The notes below the pieces were generated by a model. It was not told where the DNA came from and searched no databases. It worked only from the letters and a program-made list of their open reading frames with translations. A program made the position numbers and the translations under genes. From Prevotella sp. (GTDB lineage Bacteria; Bacteroidota; Bacteroidia; Bacteroidales; Bacteroidaceae), in contig JAFQQY010000043.1 of assembly GCA_017410365.1 (NCBI GenBank), positions 1-64,000 of the forward strand: 64,000 bases of DNA. Reading direction: 5' to 3'. This document shows, piece after piece, positions 26,601-34,453 of the stretch (position 1 is its first letter; each line of letters opens with the position of its first letter).

Positions 26601-26919
26601 GGCAAATGCAGGTCTTGCCAGTCGCTTCAGTCACAAGATGCACATAGAAGATTATAATGAAAACGAACTCCTGTCCATCTATAAGGGCATGGCAAGTGAA
26701 GAACAATTTATGCTGTCGCCAGAGGCAGAGTTCAAGTTGCTTGACTTGATATGCAGAATGGTGGTAAGCAAGACAAAATATTTTGGCAATGCCCGCGAAA
26801 TGCGCAATTTGCTTGATGTTACGATACAGAATCTTTCTCAGCGAGTATCAATGTTGTCTCCTTCTGAACTGACCCCAGAGAGCTATCAGATGATATTGCC
26901 TGAAGATATTAAGGATTAA
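23608..26919 (+). CDS. Four tandem CbbX/SpoVK-type AAA+ domains with N-terminal zinc ribbon
   Basis: A 1103-residue ATPase. A zinc ribbon (C3, C6, C17, C20) is followed by four AAA+ modules. AAA1: Walker A GETGTGKT at 72-79, but Walker B reads 'GGILFFDNVQ', with N in place of the catalytic E, and its arginine finger is 'NRF'; it is probably a non-hydrolysing module. AAA2 (Walker A from 334, 'GGILFVDEAYTL', 'KSRF'), AAA3 (from 610, 'GGVLFIDEAYTL', 'KSRF') and AAA4 (from 888, 'GGILFIDEAYML', 'ASRF') keep all catalytic residues and repeat every 276-278 residues. This class (CbxX/CfqX, EccA, SpoVK) remodels protein complexes as a hexamer; here four modules are fused. No membrane segment. It lies between the kinase and the FHA gene. 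Confidence 0.92.
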   Translation: MKCEHCHKENRSIARFCKWCGAALSAHNLLERLVGLDEIKQQMKTVVDTYTFLHSRKDISNVRISVNAIIIGETGTGKTMLAEIIRDYFYQHKIINKPKLTMVDAVDYQRFVDKWDDNIKKARGGILFFDNVQKLLPDRYSNQVNPLDKLFVEMDHWNDDPIVIISGLPKGLDDFLENNPAIANRFKYKFHLPTPGCQDLCMICKQMLQTKYSLVSYTPEADAKLNRYFKYLLKTKDETFGYAHEAAKVAEDIFTSFISRGVNATCIEESDIRGYVPQERSLDEILADMDSYIGMDEVKHAVKEIAYAVKNNTERVERGLGEKGKMGVHIVLTGNPGTGKTTIARKLGEILSAIGYLDSGHVVEVDRAQMVSPYQGETPKLVDRLCDKAMGGILFVDEAYTLVPLSSSGERDNQGAQALEKLMKRMEDDRGEFVVVAAGYRTEMDNLFRINQGFKSRFNYFLNIDDYTPMELYCILESFARDKKYVFSDSAFELIRKMIKEMYDNRGKDFANGRTMRQLFDTMCKKQAERLEQGNLHLLSDEQLMTIEAEDVPYEAPKQANVSDCLNKLNGLVGLQSVKNEISNLASFINLQIMRGDNNTFQGKHYVFTGNPGTGKTTVARIMAEVFATLGVLTRGHLVEADRSNLVAGYSGQTAIKTNQLIDSAMGGVLFIDEAYTLKSSDGDAFGSEAIDTLLKRLEDDRGKFICIVAGYTDQMHDFIDSNPGLKSRFTQTIHFDDYTPDELTDIFLAMAYRKHFVIEDDTSAAVHRLFEQLYLRKDKNFGNAREARKVFDETVEKQSHRLIREMSNPQFVQADMYKLTVEDLPMSQGEKKRPLDEILNEFDKLVGMRSVKNMVRRLAVQSMFMRQRSEQGVGNVQQMVMNFILTGNPGTGKTTIARKMGELLYSMDILSSSKVVEVSRASLVGKYMGETPKIVNKMCDKAMGGILFIDEAYMLNTDNDNYGKEAIDTLVKRMEDDRGKFVVIAAGYKDEMSNFMMANAGLASRFSHKMHIEDYNENELLSIYKGMASEEQFMLSPEAEFKLLDLICRMVVSKTKYFGNAREMRNLLDVTIQNLSQRVSMLSPSELTPESYQMILPEDIKD

Positions 26920-26937
26920 TAGAGAGTGTGAGTGCTT

Positions 26938-27510
26938 ATGATTATTTGCCCGATATGTAGAGAAGAAATAGACGACGATTCGCGCTATTGCGACCAGTGC
27001 GGACAAGCCTTAGTCTATTGTAGCAAATGCCGCCGTGTAGGTGTCGGACGACGTTGCACCTATTGTGGAGGTCTGATGATTTCCGCCAGCGAATTAAGCA
27101 AGCTGGGCGAAAGCACCTCGTTGGCCGACAATTCTTCAAAGGGCTTCTTCTCGGGTGTCGAGACCACAGGCAACAACCTTTCTGTCTCTCTATCGAACAT
27201 ATCGAACAACATTCCTAAACTGACACTTACAAACTCAAGCCTCGACATAAGCATCTCGGGCATCAACGGCGCTGTGGTTGGTAGACGTCAAGGTCCGTAC
27301 CGCCAAATCTTCGAGCAGCATAAGTATGTGTCGGGAGTGCACGCACAATTGGTTTACAAACCACAGATAGGGTGGTGCATCATAGACAAGCACTCTTCAA
27401 ATGGCACCAAACTCAATCAGCGCATGCTTCGCCCTGACGACCTAATGTCGATAAAAAACGGCGACATTGTAACTATTGCCAATATTAACTTAGAAGTTAG
27501 CATTGTATAG
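26938..27510 (+). CDS. Zinc ribbon-FHA domain protein
   Basis: A 190-residue protein. Residues 1-45 contain four CxxC knuckles (two zinc ribbons: CPIC, CDQC, CSKC, CTYC). A Ser/Asn-rich linker (about 50-105) leads to a C-terminal forkhead-associated domain: G115-R116, 'SGVHAQLVY' and 'DKHSSNGTKLN' are the phosphothreonine-binding loops. It would read phosphothreonines made by the kinase. Start taken at ATG 26938; an in-frame GTG two codons earlier is possible. It is 18 bases after the AAA gene and one base before the PP2C start. Confidence 0.92.
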   Translation: MIICPICREEIDDDSRYCDQCGQALVYCSKCRRVGVGRRCTYCGGLMISASELSKLGESTSLADNSSKGFFSGVETTGNNLSVSLSNISNNIPKLTLTNSSLDISISGINGAVVGRRQGPYRQIFEQHKYVSGVHAQLVYKPQIGWCIIDKHSSNGTKLNQRMLRPDDLMSIKNGDIVTIANINLEVSIV

Positions 27511-27511
27511 A

Positions 27512-28258
27512 ATGAGTAAACTGAATATATCAGCATCCTGCCAATTGGGATGCATACGACAAAACAATGAAGACATGATTCTGGTAGGCGAGCGACTTAT
27601 CAGAAACGAGATATACCATACAACCATCGACGATAACAAACAGACACGGTTTGCCATTGCCTTGGCAGATGGTATGGGTGGTCATAATGCAGGCGAGGTG
27701 GCAAGCGAGACGACATTGTCGAACCTGAGCTTTTTTCTTAGCGATCTGCCCGACAACCTTACTCCAGAAGGCCTTATCGAGATAATATTGAATTGGTTGG
27801 AATCAATCAACAAGATTATAGAATCGAAAGGATTGGCCGACCCTTCGCTTTCAAGCATGGGCACAACGCTTGTTGCCATAATATACTATGGTGGCAGATA
27901 CCTCTGGATAAACTGTGGCGACAGCAGACTCTATAGATACTATAATGGCGAGTTGCGCCAACTCACTGTCGACCATTCCCTTAACACCCTGATAGGCGAG
28001 AAAAAGCATTCAAATGTGCTCACCAATTGCATAGGAGCGGGTTGCAAAACCTCGTATCTAGACATTACCGACTTTACAGACAGCGTGAAAGAAGGCGGCC
28101 GCTTCTTCTTGTGTTCCGACGGATTGAACGATATGCTTACTGACGAAGAGATGAAAGCCGTGCTCGATAAAGGCTGTGATGCCGATGCGCTGTGCCGTGC
28201 TGCTATCTGTGAAGGAGGCTTCGACAATGTGTCTGTATGTATGATTGATATAGAATAG
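27512..28258 (+). CDS. PP2C-type Ser/Thr protein phosphatase
   Basis: A 248-residue metal-dependent phosphatase, complete and without added domains. Motifs in order: 'RQNNED', 'LADGMGGHNAGEVAS' (metal ligand D53), 'SSMGTTLVA', 'NCGDSRLYRY', 'FLCSDGLNDML' and 'FDNVSVCMIDIE'. All metal-binding aspartates are present. It would reverse the kinase. Start at ATG 27512, one base after the FHA stop; a TTG at 27503 is in frame but would overlap. Metal-dependent and cytoplasmic. Confidence 0.93.
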   Translation: MSKLNISASCQLGCIRQNNEDMILVGERLIRNEIYHTTIDDNKQTRFAIALADGMGGHNAGEVASETTLSNLSFFLSDLPDNLTPEGLIEIILNWLESINKIIESKGLADPSLSSMGTTLVAIIYYGGRYLWINCGDSRLYRYYNGELRQLTVDHSLNTLIGEKKHSNVLTNCIGAGCKTSYLDITDFTDSVKEGGRFFLCSDGLNDMLTDEEMKAVLDKGCDADALCRAAICEGGFDNVSVCMIDIE

Positions 28259-28287
28259 ATTTTGAAAGAAATAATAATTAAAGATAT

Positions 28288-29205
28288 ATGCCGTTAAGAC
28301 TACCGGATAAGTTGCCAGCAATAGAATTGCTGAAGAAAGAGAATATATTTGTGATGGACGCCACACGTGCCACATCGCAGGATATTCGTCCTCTTAGAAT
28401 AGTGATATTGAACTTGATGCCCCTGAAGATAACAACAGAAACCGACCTTGTGCGCTTGTTGTCTAATACACCATTGCAGATGGACATCAGTTTCATGAAA
28501 CTGCAAAGCCATACGCCAAAGAACACTCCTATAGAACACATGCTCATGTTTTATAAGGACTTCGAGGAAATGAAAGACGAAAAGTTTGATGGCATGATAA
28601 TAACCGGAGCACCGGTAGAAAACTATGAATATGAAGATGTTACGTATTGGGAAGAGATGAAGCGCATTTTCGCATGGGCAAAGACCCACGTAACGTCTAC
28701 GCTATATATTTGTTGGGCAGCACAGGCAGGACTCTACTATCATTATGGTGTGCCTAAGTATCCGTTGCCAAAGAAGAAGTTTGGTGTTTTCTCGCAAAAG
28801 CCATTGCTTCCGCAACTGCCTATTTTTCGTGGCTTCGACGATATGTTTACCATGCCTCATAGTAGACATACCGAACTAAGACACGAGGATATACTTTCTA
28901 ATCCAGAACTTACACTTATTGCCGATTCCGATGAGGCAGGCGTCAGCATAGTAATGGCGCGTGGTGGCCGTGAGTTTTTCATTACTGGCCATTTGGAATA
29001 CGCACCTAATACTTTGGACAAGGAGTACAAGCGCGATAAGGATGTGCGCGACGACGTGGAAATGCCTGTCAACTACTATCGCGACGACAATCCAGACAAC
29101 GAACCGGTTGTCACATGGCGTGCACATGCCAATCTTCTGTATAGCAACTGGATAAACTACTATGTTTATCAGGAAACACCATTTGATATAAGCAAGATAG
29201 AGTGA
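28288..29205 (+). CDS. metA: Homoserine O-acyltransferase MetA (predicted acetyl type)
   Basis: A 305-residue enzyme of methionine synthesis that acylates L-homoserine. Catalytic Cys142 is in 'YICWAAQAG'; 'MPHSRHTE' and the later 'TGHLEYAP' supply the conserved His and Glu. The residue that in this family separates acetyl-CoA (Glu) from succinyl-CoA (Gly) users is Glu111 here ('GAPVENYEYEDV'), so acetyl-CoA is the predicted donor, contrary to the usual 'succinyltransferase' label. It follows the PP2C gene by 29 bases with no clear promoter and no SAM riboswitch, and its stop overlaps the next start. Its presence behind a signalling cluster may be accidental. Confidence 0.94.
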   Translation: MPLRLPDKLPAIELLKKENIFVMDATRATSQDIRPLRIVILNLMPLKITTETDLVRLLSNTPLQMDISFMKLQSHTPKNTPIEHMLMFYKDFEEMKDEKFDGMIITGAPVENYEYEDVTYWEEMKRIFAWAKTHVTSTLYICWAAQAGLYYHYGVPKYPLPKKKFGVFSQKPLLPQLPIFRGFDDMFTMPHSRHTELRHEDILSNPELTLIADSDEAGVSIVMARGGREFFITGHLEYAPNTLDKEYKRDKDVRDDVEMPVNYYRDDNPDNEPVVTWRAHANLLYSNWINYYVYQETPFDISKIE

Positions 29206-31040
29206 CGTTTCTAGAACTTTTATCTCCCGCACGAGACTTGGAGTGTGGCAAGGCAGCCATCGACCATGGTGCAGATGCCGTATATATAGGTGCCAGACGC
29301 TTTGGCGCAAGGGCATCTGTGGGCAATTCTATTGAAGACATAGAACAACTGTGCACCTATGCCCATCGTTATGCCGCAAAAGTCTACGTTACGGTGAATA
29401 CTATTGTCTACGATGGCGAACTGGACGATACGCGCGAATTGCTGGAGCAATTGGCTGCAGTAGGCGTCGATGCCGTCATTGTTCAGGACATGGCGGTGGC
29501 AAGCATGGTAGAAGGCATGGGGCTACATGCAAGCACGCAGACCGACAATAGAACAGTTGAGAAAGTAAGATGGTTGCGTGATGCCGGTTTCAGCCGAACG
29601 GTGTTGGCTCGCGAATTGTCTGCAGAAGAGATTGCCAAGATACACAGCCAAGTGCCCGACATGCCATTAGAGGTCTTCGTTCATGGTGCTTTGTGCGTGA
29701 GCTATAGCGGTCTTTGTTATGCCTCTCAACATTGTTTCAAGCGCTCTGCTAATAGGGGAGAGTGTGCACAGTTTTGCCGGTTGGCTTTCGATTTGGTTGA
29801 TTCCGACAATAAACTGATAGAGCGCAACCGATACCTCCTTTCATTGAAAGACATGAATCAAAGCGCCAATCTGGCTAAGCTGATAGAGGCTGGAGCTTCT
29901 TCGTTTAAGATTGAAGGCCGGTTGAAGGATGCAACCTACGTGAAGAACGTTACGGCTGCCTATAGCCAACTCCTCGATGACTACATCTCTAAGCATCCCG
30001 ACAAGTACCGACGTGCTTCTTTGGGCAGATGCAACTATTCTTTTGAACCCAATCTTCACAAGACATTCAACCGCGGCTTTACCTCATACTTCCTGGAAGG
30101 TCGCCGGCCAGACATCTTTTCGCCAGACACCCCTAAAGCCATTGGCGAGTATGTAGGAAAGGTGAAAGAGATAAGAGGCGCTTCGTTCAACGTGGCAGGT
30201 GTGGCGACCTTTGCCAATGGCGACGGCCTTTGCTTCATCAACGACAGCAACCAACTGGAAGGTTTCCGAGTAAACAGGGCTGAAGGCAATCGTCTTTATC
30301 CGCTCAAGATGCCAAGAACGTTGAAGGCGGGCATGCCACTTTATAGAAACAACGACCAAGAGTTTGAGCGACAATTGTCAAAGAATTCGTCGGAACGCAG
30401 GATACCCGTTGCCATGTATCTTTCAGAAACAGACAGCGGTTTTGTACTGGAAGCGTCTGTCTCTGGTTTTGTAAGCGTCAAGACGAAAATAGAAGCCGAA
30501 CATCAGTCGGCACAGAAACCGCCTCGCGAGAATATAGTGCGCCAGCTTACCAAGTTAGGGGGCACTACATACGAATGCACAGATGTCAAGATGCCTGCCA
30601 ATTTCAATTGGTTCATACCAAGCAGCGTGCTGTCTACGATGAAAAGAGATGTTGTAGAACAGCTCGATGAAGCCATATCAGCTAAGCGCCTTGTGCCAGA
30701 AGTTCCGTCGGAAGGCCTACGCCATGCTTCAGGATTACAGCGATATGGCAAGTACACCTACCTCCACAATGTGGCAAATGCCGTTGCCGACGACTATTAT
30801 TCCAGTTGCGGGCTTACGGGACTTAATCCTGCATACGAGCTGAATCCTGCTGATACGGCACTTCTTATGCAATGCCGCCACTGTCTGCGCTATGCTCTCG
30901 GAGCCTGCAGCAAACGCCTTGGCAATACTGCCAAACCAGAATGGAAAGAACCTCTCTACCTTGTTTCTGCCGATGGCCGTCGTTTCCGTCTCGAATTCGA
31001 TTGCCGCAATTGTCAGATGAATGTCTATAACGATAATTAA
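29202..31040 (+). CDS. U32 family peptidase-like protein (RlhA/YdcP type)
   Basis: A 612-residue protein starting at GTG 29202, which overlaps the metA stop codon. The N-terminal barrel ('LLSPARDLECGKAAIDHGADAVYIG') and the cysteine-rich signature 'CVSYSGLCYASQHCFKRSANRGECAQFCR' (split here for length: SGLCYAS, CFKRSANRGEC, QFCR) define family U32. A C-terminal DUF3656-like region and a final Cys cluster (CRHCLRYALGAC ... CRNC) follow. Length and layout match E. coli RlhA, which with other factors hydroxylates 23S rRNA C2501, so an rRNA modification role is more likely than proteolysis. Assignment to RlhA is inference. Confidence 0.85.
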   Translation: MTFLELLSPARDLECGKAAIDHGADAVYIGARRFGARASVGNSIEDIEQLCTYAHRYAAKVYVTVNTIVYDGELDDTRELLEQLAAVGVDAVIVQDMAVASMVEGMGLHASTQTDNRTVEKVRWLRDAGFSRTVLARELSAEEIAKIHSQVPDMPLEVFVHGALCVSYSGLCYASQHCFKRSANRGECAQFCRLAFDLVDSDNKLIERNRYLLSLKDMNQSANLAKLIEAGASSFKIEGRLKDATYVKNVTAAYSQLLDDYISKHPDKYRRASLGRCNYSFEPNLHKTFNRGFTSYFLEGRRPDIFSPDTPKAIGEYVGKVKEIRGASFNVAGVATFANGDGLCFINDSNQLEGFRVNRAEGNRLYPLKMPRTLKAGMPLYRNNDQEFERQLSKNSSERRIPVAMYLSETDSGFVLEASVSGFVSVKTKIEAEHQSAQKPPRENIVRQLTKLGGTTYECTDVKMPANFNWFIPSSVLSTMKRDVVEQLDEAISAKRLVPEVPSEGLRHASGLQRYGKYTYLHNVANAVADDYYSSCGLTGLNPAYELNPADTALLMQCRHCLRYALGACSKRLGNTAKPEWKEPLYLVSADGRRFRLEFDCRNCQMNVYNDN

Positions 31041-31046
31041 TATAAT

Positions 31047-31955
31047 ATGAGGAGTGTTGTCTGCCTGTTGCTTGTCTTTCTATTGTCTTCCTGCTATAAT
31101 CAGGTACGCCACACACCTGACGAATGGGAAGGCTACAACTTCATAGTAACAGCAGATTCCATACGCCTCGTTTGTCAGCAACCCGACGAATTGCCGTTCG
31201 ATTCTGTAGTTGTCTATAACGACGACAATATTGTTGTGGCAGACATCATGACCTTGCCAATGGATACGGTAGATTCCGTTTGGGTGAAGGTGGCGCGCGA
31301 CCAGTCGACACAAGGATGGATACATGAGTCGGAACTTCTGCCCGGAGTATCGCCCGACGACCCCATTTCGCGCTTTATCGACATCTTTTCCGACGTTCAT
31401 CTGCTCATATTCCTTGCCTTCGTGGTTGTGGTTTTCGGTATCTATGGTTTGCGCAAGTTGTCAAGGCGCAATGCCTATATCGTGCATTTCCGCGACATAT
31501 CCTCGTTCTATCCCTCTCTGCTTGCCATTCTTGTGGCAACTTCTGCCGTATTCTACGCCACTATACAGATGTTTGCAGAAGAGTCGTGGAAGCATTTCTA
31601 TTATCACCCCACGCTCAATCCCTTTTCTCTGCCGTTGCATTTAGGCCTTTTTATCATCTCTGTGTGGGCAATAATCATCATTGCCATAGCCACGGTAGAA
31701 GACACCTTCAAGCGACTCAATGCAGCCGAAGCCGTGTTGTATCTTTGCGGTTTGGGAGCCGTGTGTGCCGTCAACTACGTTTTCTATACCATTGCCACCT
31801 TATATTATATAGGTTATCCGTGCCTTCTTTTCTATGTGCTCTTTGCTTTCCGCCAGTATTTCAAGCACAGCCATCCGCGCTATCGTTGTGGCAGTTGCGG
31901 AAGTGAGCTGACTCATAAGGGTGCATGTCCTTCTTGCGGAGCCATCAACGAGTAA
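31047..31955 (+). CDS. Membrane lipoprotein with SH3-like domain and C-terminal zinc ribbon
   Basis: A 302-residue protein I cannot name. The signal peptide ends in a lipobox (LLSSC, Cys16). Residues 25-100 resemble a bacterial SH3-like fold ('DSVWVKVARDQSTQGWIHESELLPG'). Five or so membrane segments lie between residues 115 and 280, and the protein ends with a zinc ribbon (CGSC ... CPSC). It starts six bases after the U32 gene. A lipid anchor, several membrane helices and a cytoplasmic zinc ribbon together are uncommon. It may be a distant member of the signalling operon, which is also rich in zinc ribbons; that is a guess. Confidence 0.75.
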   Translation: MRSVVCLLLVFLLSSCYNQVRHTPDEWEGYNFIVTADSIRLVCQQPDELPFDSVVVYNDDNIVVADIMTLPMDTVDSVWVKVARDQSTQGWIHESELLPGVSPDDPISRFIDIFSDVHLLIFLAFVVVVFGIYGLRKLSRRNAYIVHFRDISSFYPSLLAILVATSAVFYATIQMFAEESWKHFYYHPTLNPFSLPLHLGLFIISVWAIIIIAIATVEDTFKRLNAAEAVLYLCGLGAVCAVNYVFYTIATLYYIGYPCLLFYVLFAFRQYFKHSHPRYRCGSCGSELTHKGACPSCGAINE

Positions 31956-31986
31956 GTCTGAACATCAAAATCCACATAAATAATGA

Positions 31987-32017
31987 TTGTGCATACAAAC
32001 CATTGTTTGTAATTTTG
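31987..32017 (+). promoter_or_regulatory. Promoter of the TonB-dependent receptor
   Basis: TTG (31987-31989), 20 bases, TAATTTTG (32010-32017), 19 bases before the ATG at 32037. Confidence 0.7.
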
Positions 32018-32036
32018 CACCCGAAATCGTTTTTAT

Positions 32037-34370
32037 ATGGATAAATCAATAATAATAACATCATTTCTGTTGTTGGGAAGCCTAAATGTAGCGGCTAACC
32101 CTACAGAAAGTCTTGCCGATTCTACATCAAGAGTCATCGACCTCGACGAGGTTGTCGTTGTATCGCAACCAAAGGAAAATCTCCGTCTGCGCCATCTGCC
32201 ATTGAGCAGTAGCGTGCTGACCACCAAAGAGATGGATAATCTCAATATAAGAGATTTGAGTCAGCTCTCGGCCTACGTGCCTTCGTTCACGATGCCAGCC
32301 TATGGTTCGCGTCTCACATCATCTATGTATGTAAGAGGCATCGGCTCGCGCATAGGAAGTCCTGCCGTGGGCGTATATGCCGACAATATACCTCTTGTCA
32401 ACAAATCGGCATTCAACAGCCATTTCTACCAGATAGAGCGTGTCGATGTACTTCGTGGACCTCAGGGCACACTCTACGGAATGAATACCGAGGGAGGTGT
32501 TGTGCGCATGTATTCGAAGAATCCGATGAATAATCAAGGCACAGACATTCGTTTGGGAATAGGCACAGGTTTGTATGGTAATGCAGAACTGTCACATAGA
32601 TTTAAGTTCGGCGACCGACTCGCATTCTCTGTTTCCGCTTTTTATAACGGACAGAAAGGATTCTTTGAGAACACCAATCTTGGCGAAGATGCCGACCTTA
32701 TGAATGAGGCGGGTGCTAAGTTGCGCGCAGTATGGAAGATGTCTGACAGGTTTACGCTTGATTTCGTGTCGGATTACCAGTATGTCAACCAGAACGGTTT
32801 TGCATACGGAGAATGGGATGAGGCAACCGACGAATGGAACGACCCATCAACAACCTTGATGAATGGCTACCGCCGACAGATGGTAAACACTGGCCTGACC
32901 CTCAAGGGACAGTTGTCAGAATCAACCACATTACATTCCACTACGTCTCATCAGTATCTTGACGACTACATGGTAATGGACCAAGATTATCTGCCTGCCG
33001 ATTTCATGCGATTGGAGCAAAGTCAGAAGATGAATGCCCTGACCCACGAGACAACACTTCGCGGTGCACTCGCCGATAGTTGGAAGCACACCACTGGTGT
33101 TTTCCTGAGCTATCAGTGGTTGCGCACAGATGCACCAGTTTACTTCGGTGCCGACATGAACAGCATGATTATAAGCCACATGGGCATGCCGCCGATGGTA
33201 GCCAAGAATCTGCTTATGGACGACAACTATGTACCAGGCATGTTCCACACGCCACAATTCAACATCGGACTTTATCACGAGTCAAACGTTGATTTGACCG
33301 ACCGACTGATGCTTACGCTTGGCTTGCGCTACGACTATCAGCGCGTCAGCATAGATTACGACACTCGTTCAACCTTCCGCCTAGACTACAACGGAACAAT
33401 GCAGGGACGTCCGATGAGTACCAGTCACACCTTCACATCATATCTGCAAAACAACCACCATACCGACTACAGCCAGTTGCTCCCAAAATTGGCTTTGACC
33501 TACCGATTAGACAATAAGGGCAACAACGTTTACATGGCGGTGAGCAAGGGATTCCGTGCCGGTGGCTACAACCTGCAGATGTTCTCCGACATATTCAGAA
33601 CCGAGCAGAGTCAGCTCGGTGCGCAGCTCATGCAACTCATGCAGAAGGATGTTGTTGTTGAACATACCGATGCCGAATACGATAACGTAAACAATACTAT
33701 AGCCTATAAGCCAGAGGAGAGCTGGAACTATGAACTCGGTTCACGCCTAAATCTCTTTGGTGGCAAGGTGCATGCTGACATTTCGGCCTATTATATGCAG
33801 ATACGCAACCAGCAGCTCTCGGTGATGGCAGGCCGCTATGGCTATGGCCGCATGATGGTTAATGCAGGAAAGAGCAGCAGCGCGGGTGTAGAAGTGGCTT
33901 TGCGTGGTAGTGCCTTCAACGACCGATTGTCTTGGTCAGCCACTTACGGCTATGCTTACTCAACCTTTCGCCAGTATACCGATAGTTTGGCAGATGGAAC
34001 CACTGACAACCATCGTGGCAACTACGTGCCTTTCGTGCCAAAGCATACATTTAGTGCTGCAGCCGATTATTCAATACCTGTATCAGAAACTGCTCTCCTT
34101 CGCTCATTGACAATCGGAGCCAATGTAAATGGCAGTGGCAGAATCTACTGGGATGCAGCCAACAAGCATTCTCAACCGCTTTATGCAACTCTAGGTGCAC
34201 ATGTTGTGCTTGATTTCAACCTTCTTAAGTTGAATCTTTGGGCGCGCAACATCACCGATACCCGCTACAATACTTTCCTTGTAGAAAGTTCTGCAGATGG
34301 AGTTGCCCGCACCTTCTCTCAGCGCAACAATCCATTCCAATGCGGAGTTGATTTGAGTTTGAGTTTTTAA
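32037..34370 (+). CDS. TonB-dependent outer membrane receptor
   Basis: A 777-residue receptor with a signal peptide (cleaved near residue 20, 'LNVAA|N'). 'IDLDEVVVVSQ' is the TonB-box region; the plug domain (about 50-165) has 'SSMYVRGIGSRIGSPAVG' and 'ERVDVLRGPQGTLYGMNTEGG'; the rest is a 22-strand barrel ending in the typical 'CGVDLSLSF' (C-terminal Phe). There is no N-terminal carboxypeptidase-like domain and no SusD partner, so it is not a SusC. It resembles receptors for iron complexes, cobalamin or small catechol compounds; the ligand is unknown. Monocistronic with its own promoter and terminator. Confidence 0.95.
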   Translation: MDKSIIITSFLLLGSLNVAANPTESLADSTSRVIDLDEVVVVSQPKENLRLRHLPLSSSVLTTKEMDNLNIRDLSQLSAYVPSFTMPAYGSRLTSSMYVRGIGSRIGSPAVGVYADNIPLVNKSAFNSHFYQIERVDVLRGPQGTLYGMNTEGGVVRMYSKNPMNNQGTDIRLGIGTGLYGNAELSHRFKFGDRLAFSVSAFYNGQKGFFENTNLGEDADLMNEAGAKLRAVWKMSDRFTLDFVSDYQYVNQNGFAYGEWDEATDEWNDPSTTLMNGYRRQMVNTGLTLKGQLSESTTLHSTTSHQYLDDYMVMDQDYLPADFMRLEQSQKMNALTHETTLRGALADSWKHTTGVFLSYQWLRTDAPVYFGADMNSMIISHMGMPPMVAKNLLMDDNYVPGMFHTPQFNIGLYHESNVDLTDRLMLTLGLRYDYQRVSIDYDTRSTFRLDYNGTMQGRPMSTSHTFTSYLQNNHHTDYSQLLPKLALTYRLDNKGNNVYMAVSKGFRAGGYNLQMFSDIFRTEQSQLGAQLMQLMQKDVVVEHTDAEYDNVNNTIAYKPEESWNYELGSRLNLFGGKVHADISAYYMQIRNQQLSVMAGRYGYGRMMVNAGKSSSAGVEVALRGSAFNDRLSWSATYGYAYSTFRQYTDSLADGTTDNHRGNYVPFVPKHTFSAAADYSIPVSETALLRSLTIGANVNGSGRIYWDAANKHSQPLYATLGAHVVLDFNLLKLNLWARNITDTRYNTFLVESSADGVARTFSQRNNPFQCGVDLSLSF

Positions 34371-34391
34371 ATGACCCACATATATATTGAT

Positions 34392-34430
34392 AAGAGAGAC
34401 GTGCCGTCAATGTTAGGTACGTCTCTCTTT
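34392..34430 (+). terminator. Intrinsic terminator after the TonB receptor
   Basis: AAGAGAGACGTGCC (34392-34405) pairs with GGTACGTCTCTCTT (34416-34429), 14 bp with one G-U, then a short T-run. Confidence 0.8.
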
Positions 34431-34453
34431 AAGTTATTTAGCGTATTTACAAT

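Noticed and set aside
19771-28258. Type VI or type VII secretion control cluster
   Set aside because: Kinase, FHA, PP2C and EccA-like AAA domains would fit, but no Tss, Ess or WXG100-type gene was found within this window on either side.
28259-28287. SAM riboswitch before metA
   Set aside because: Only 29 bases separate PP2C and metA, too short for any known SAM aptamer.
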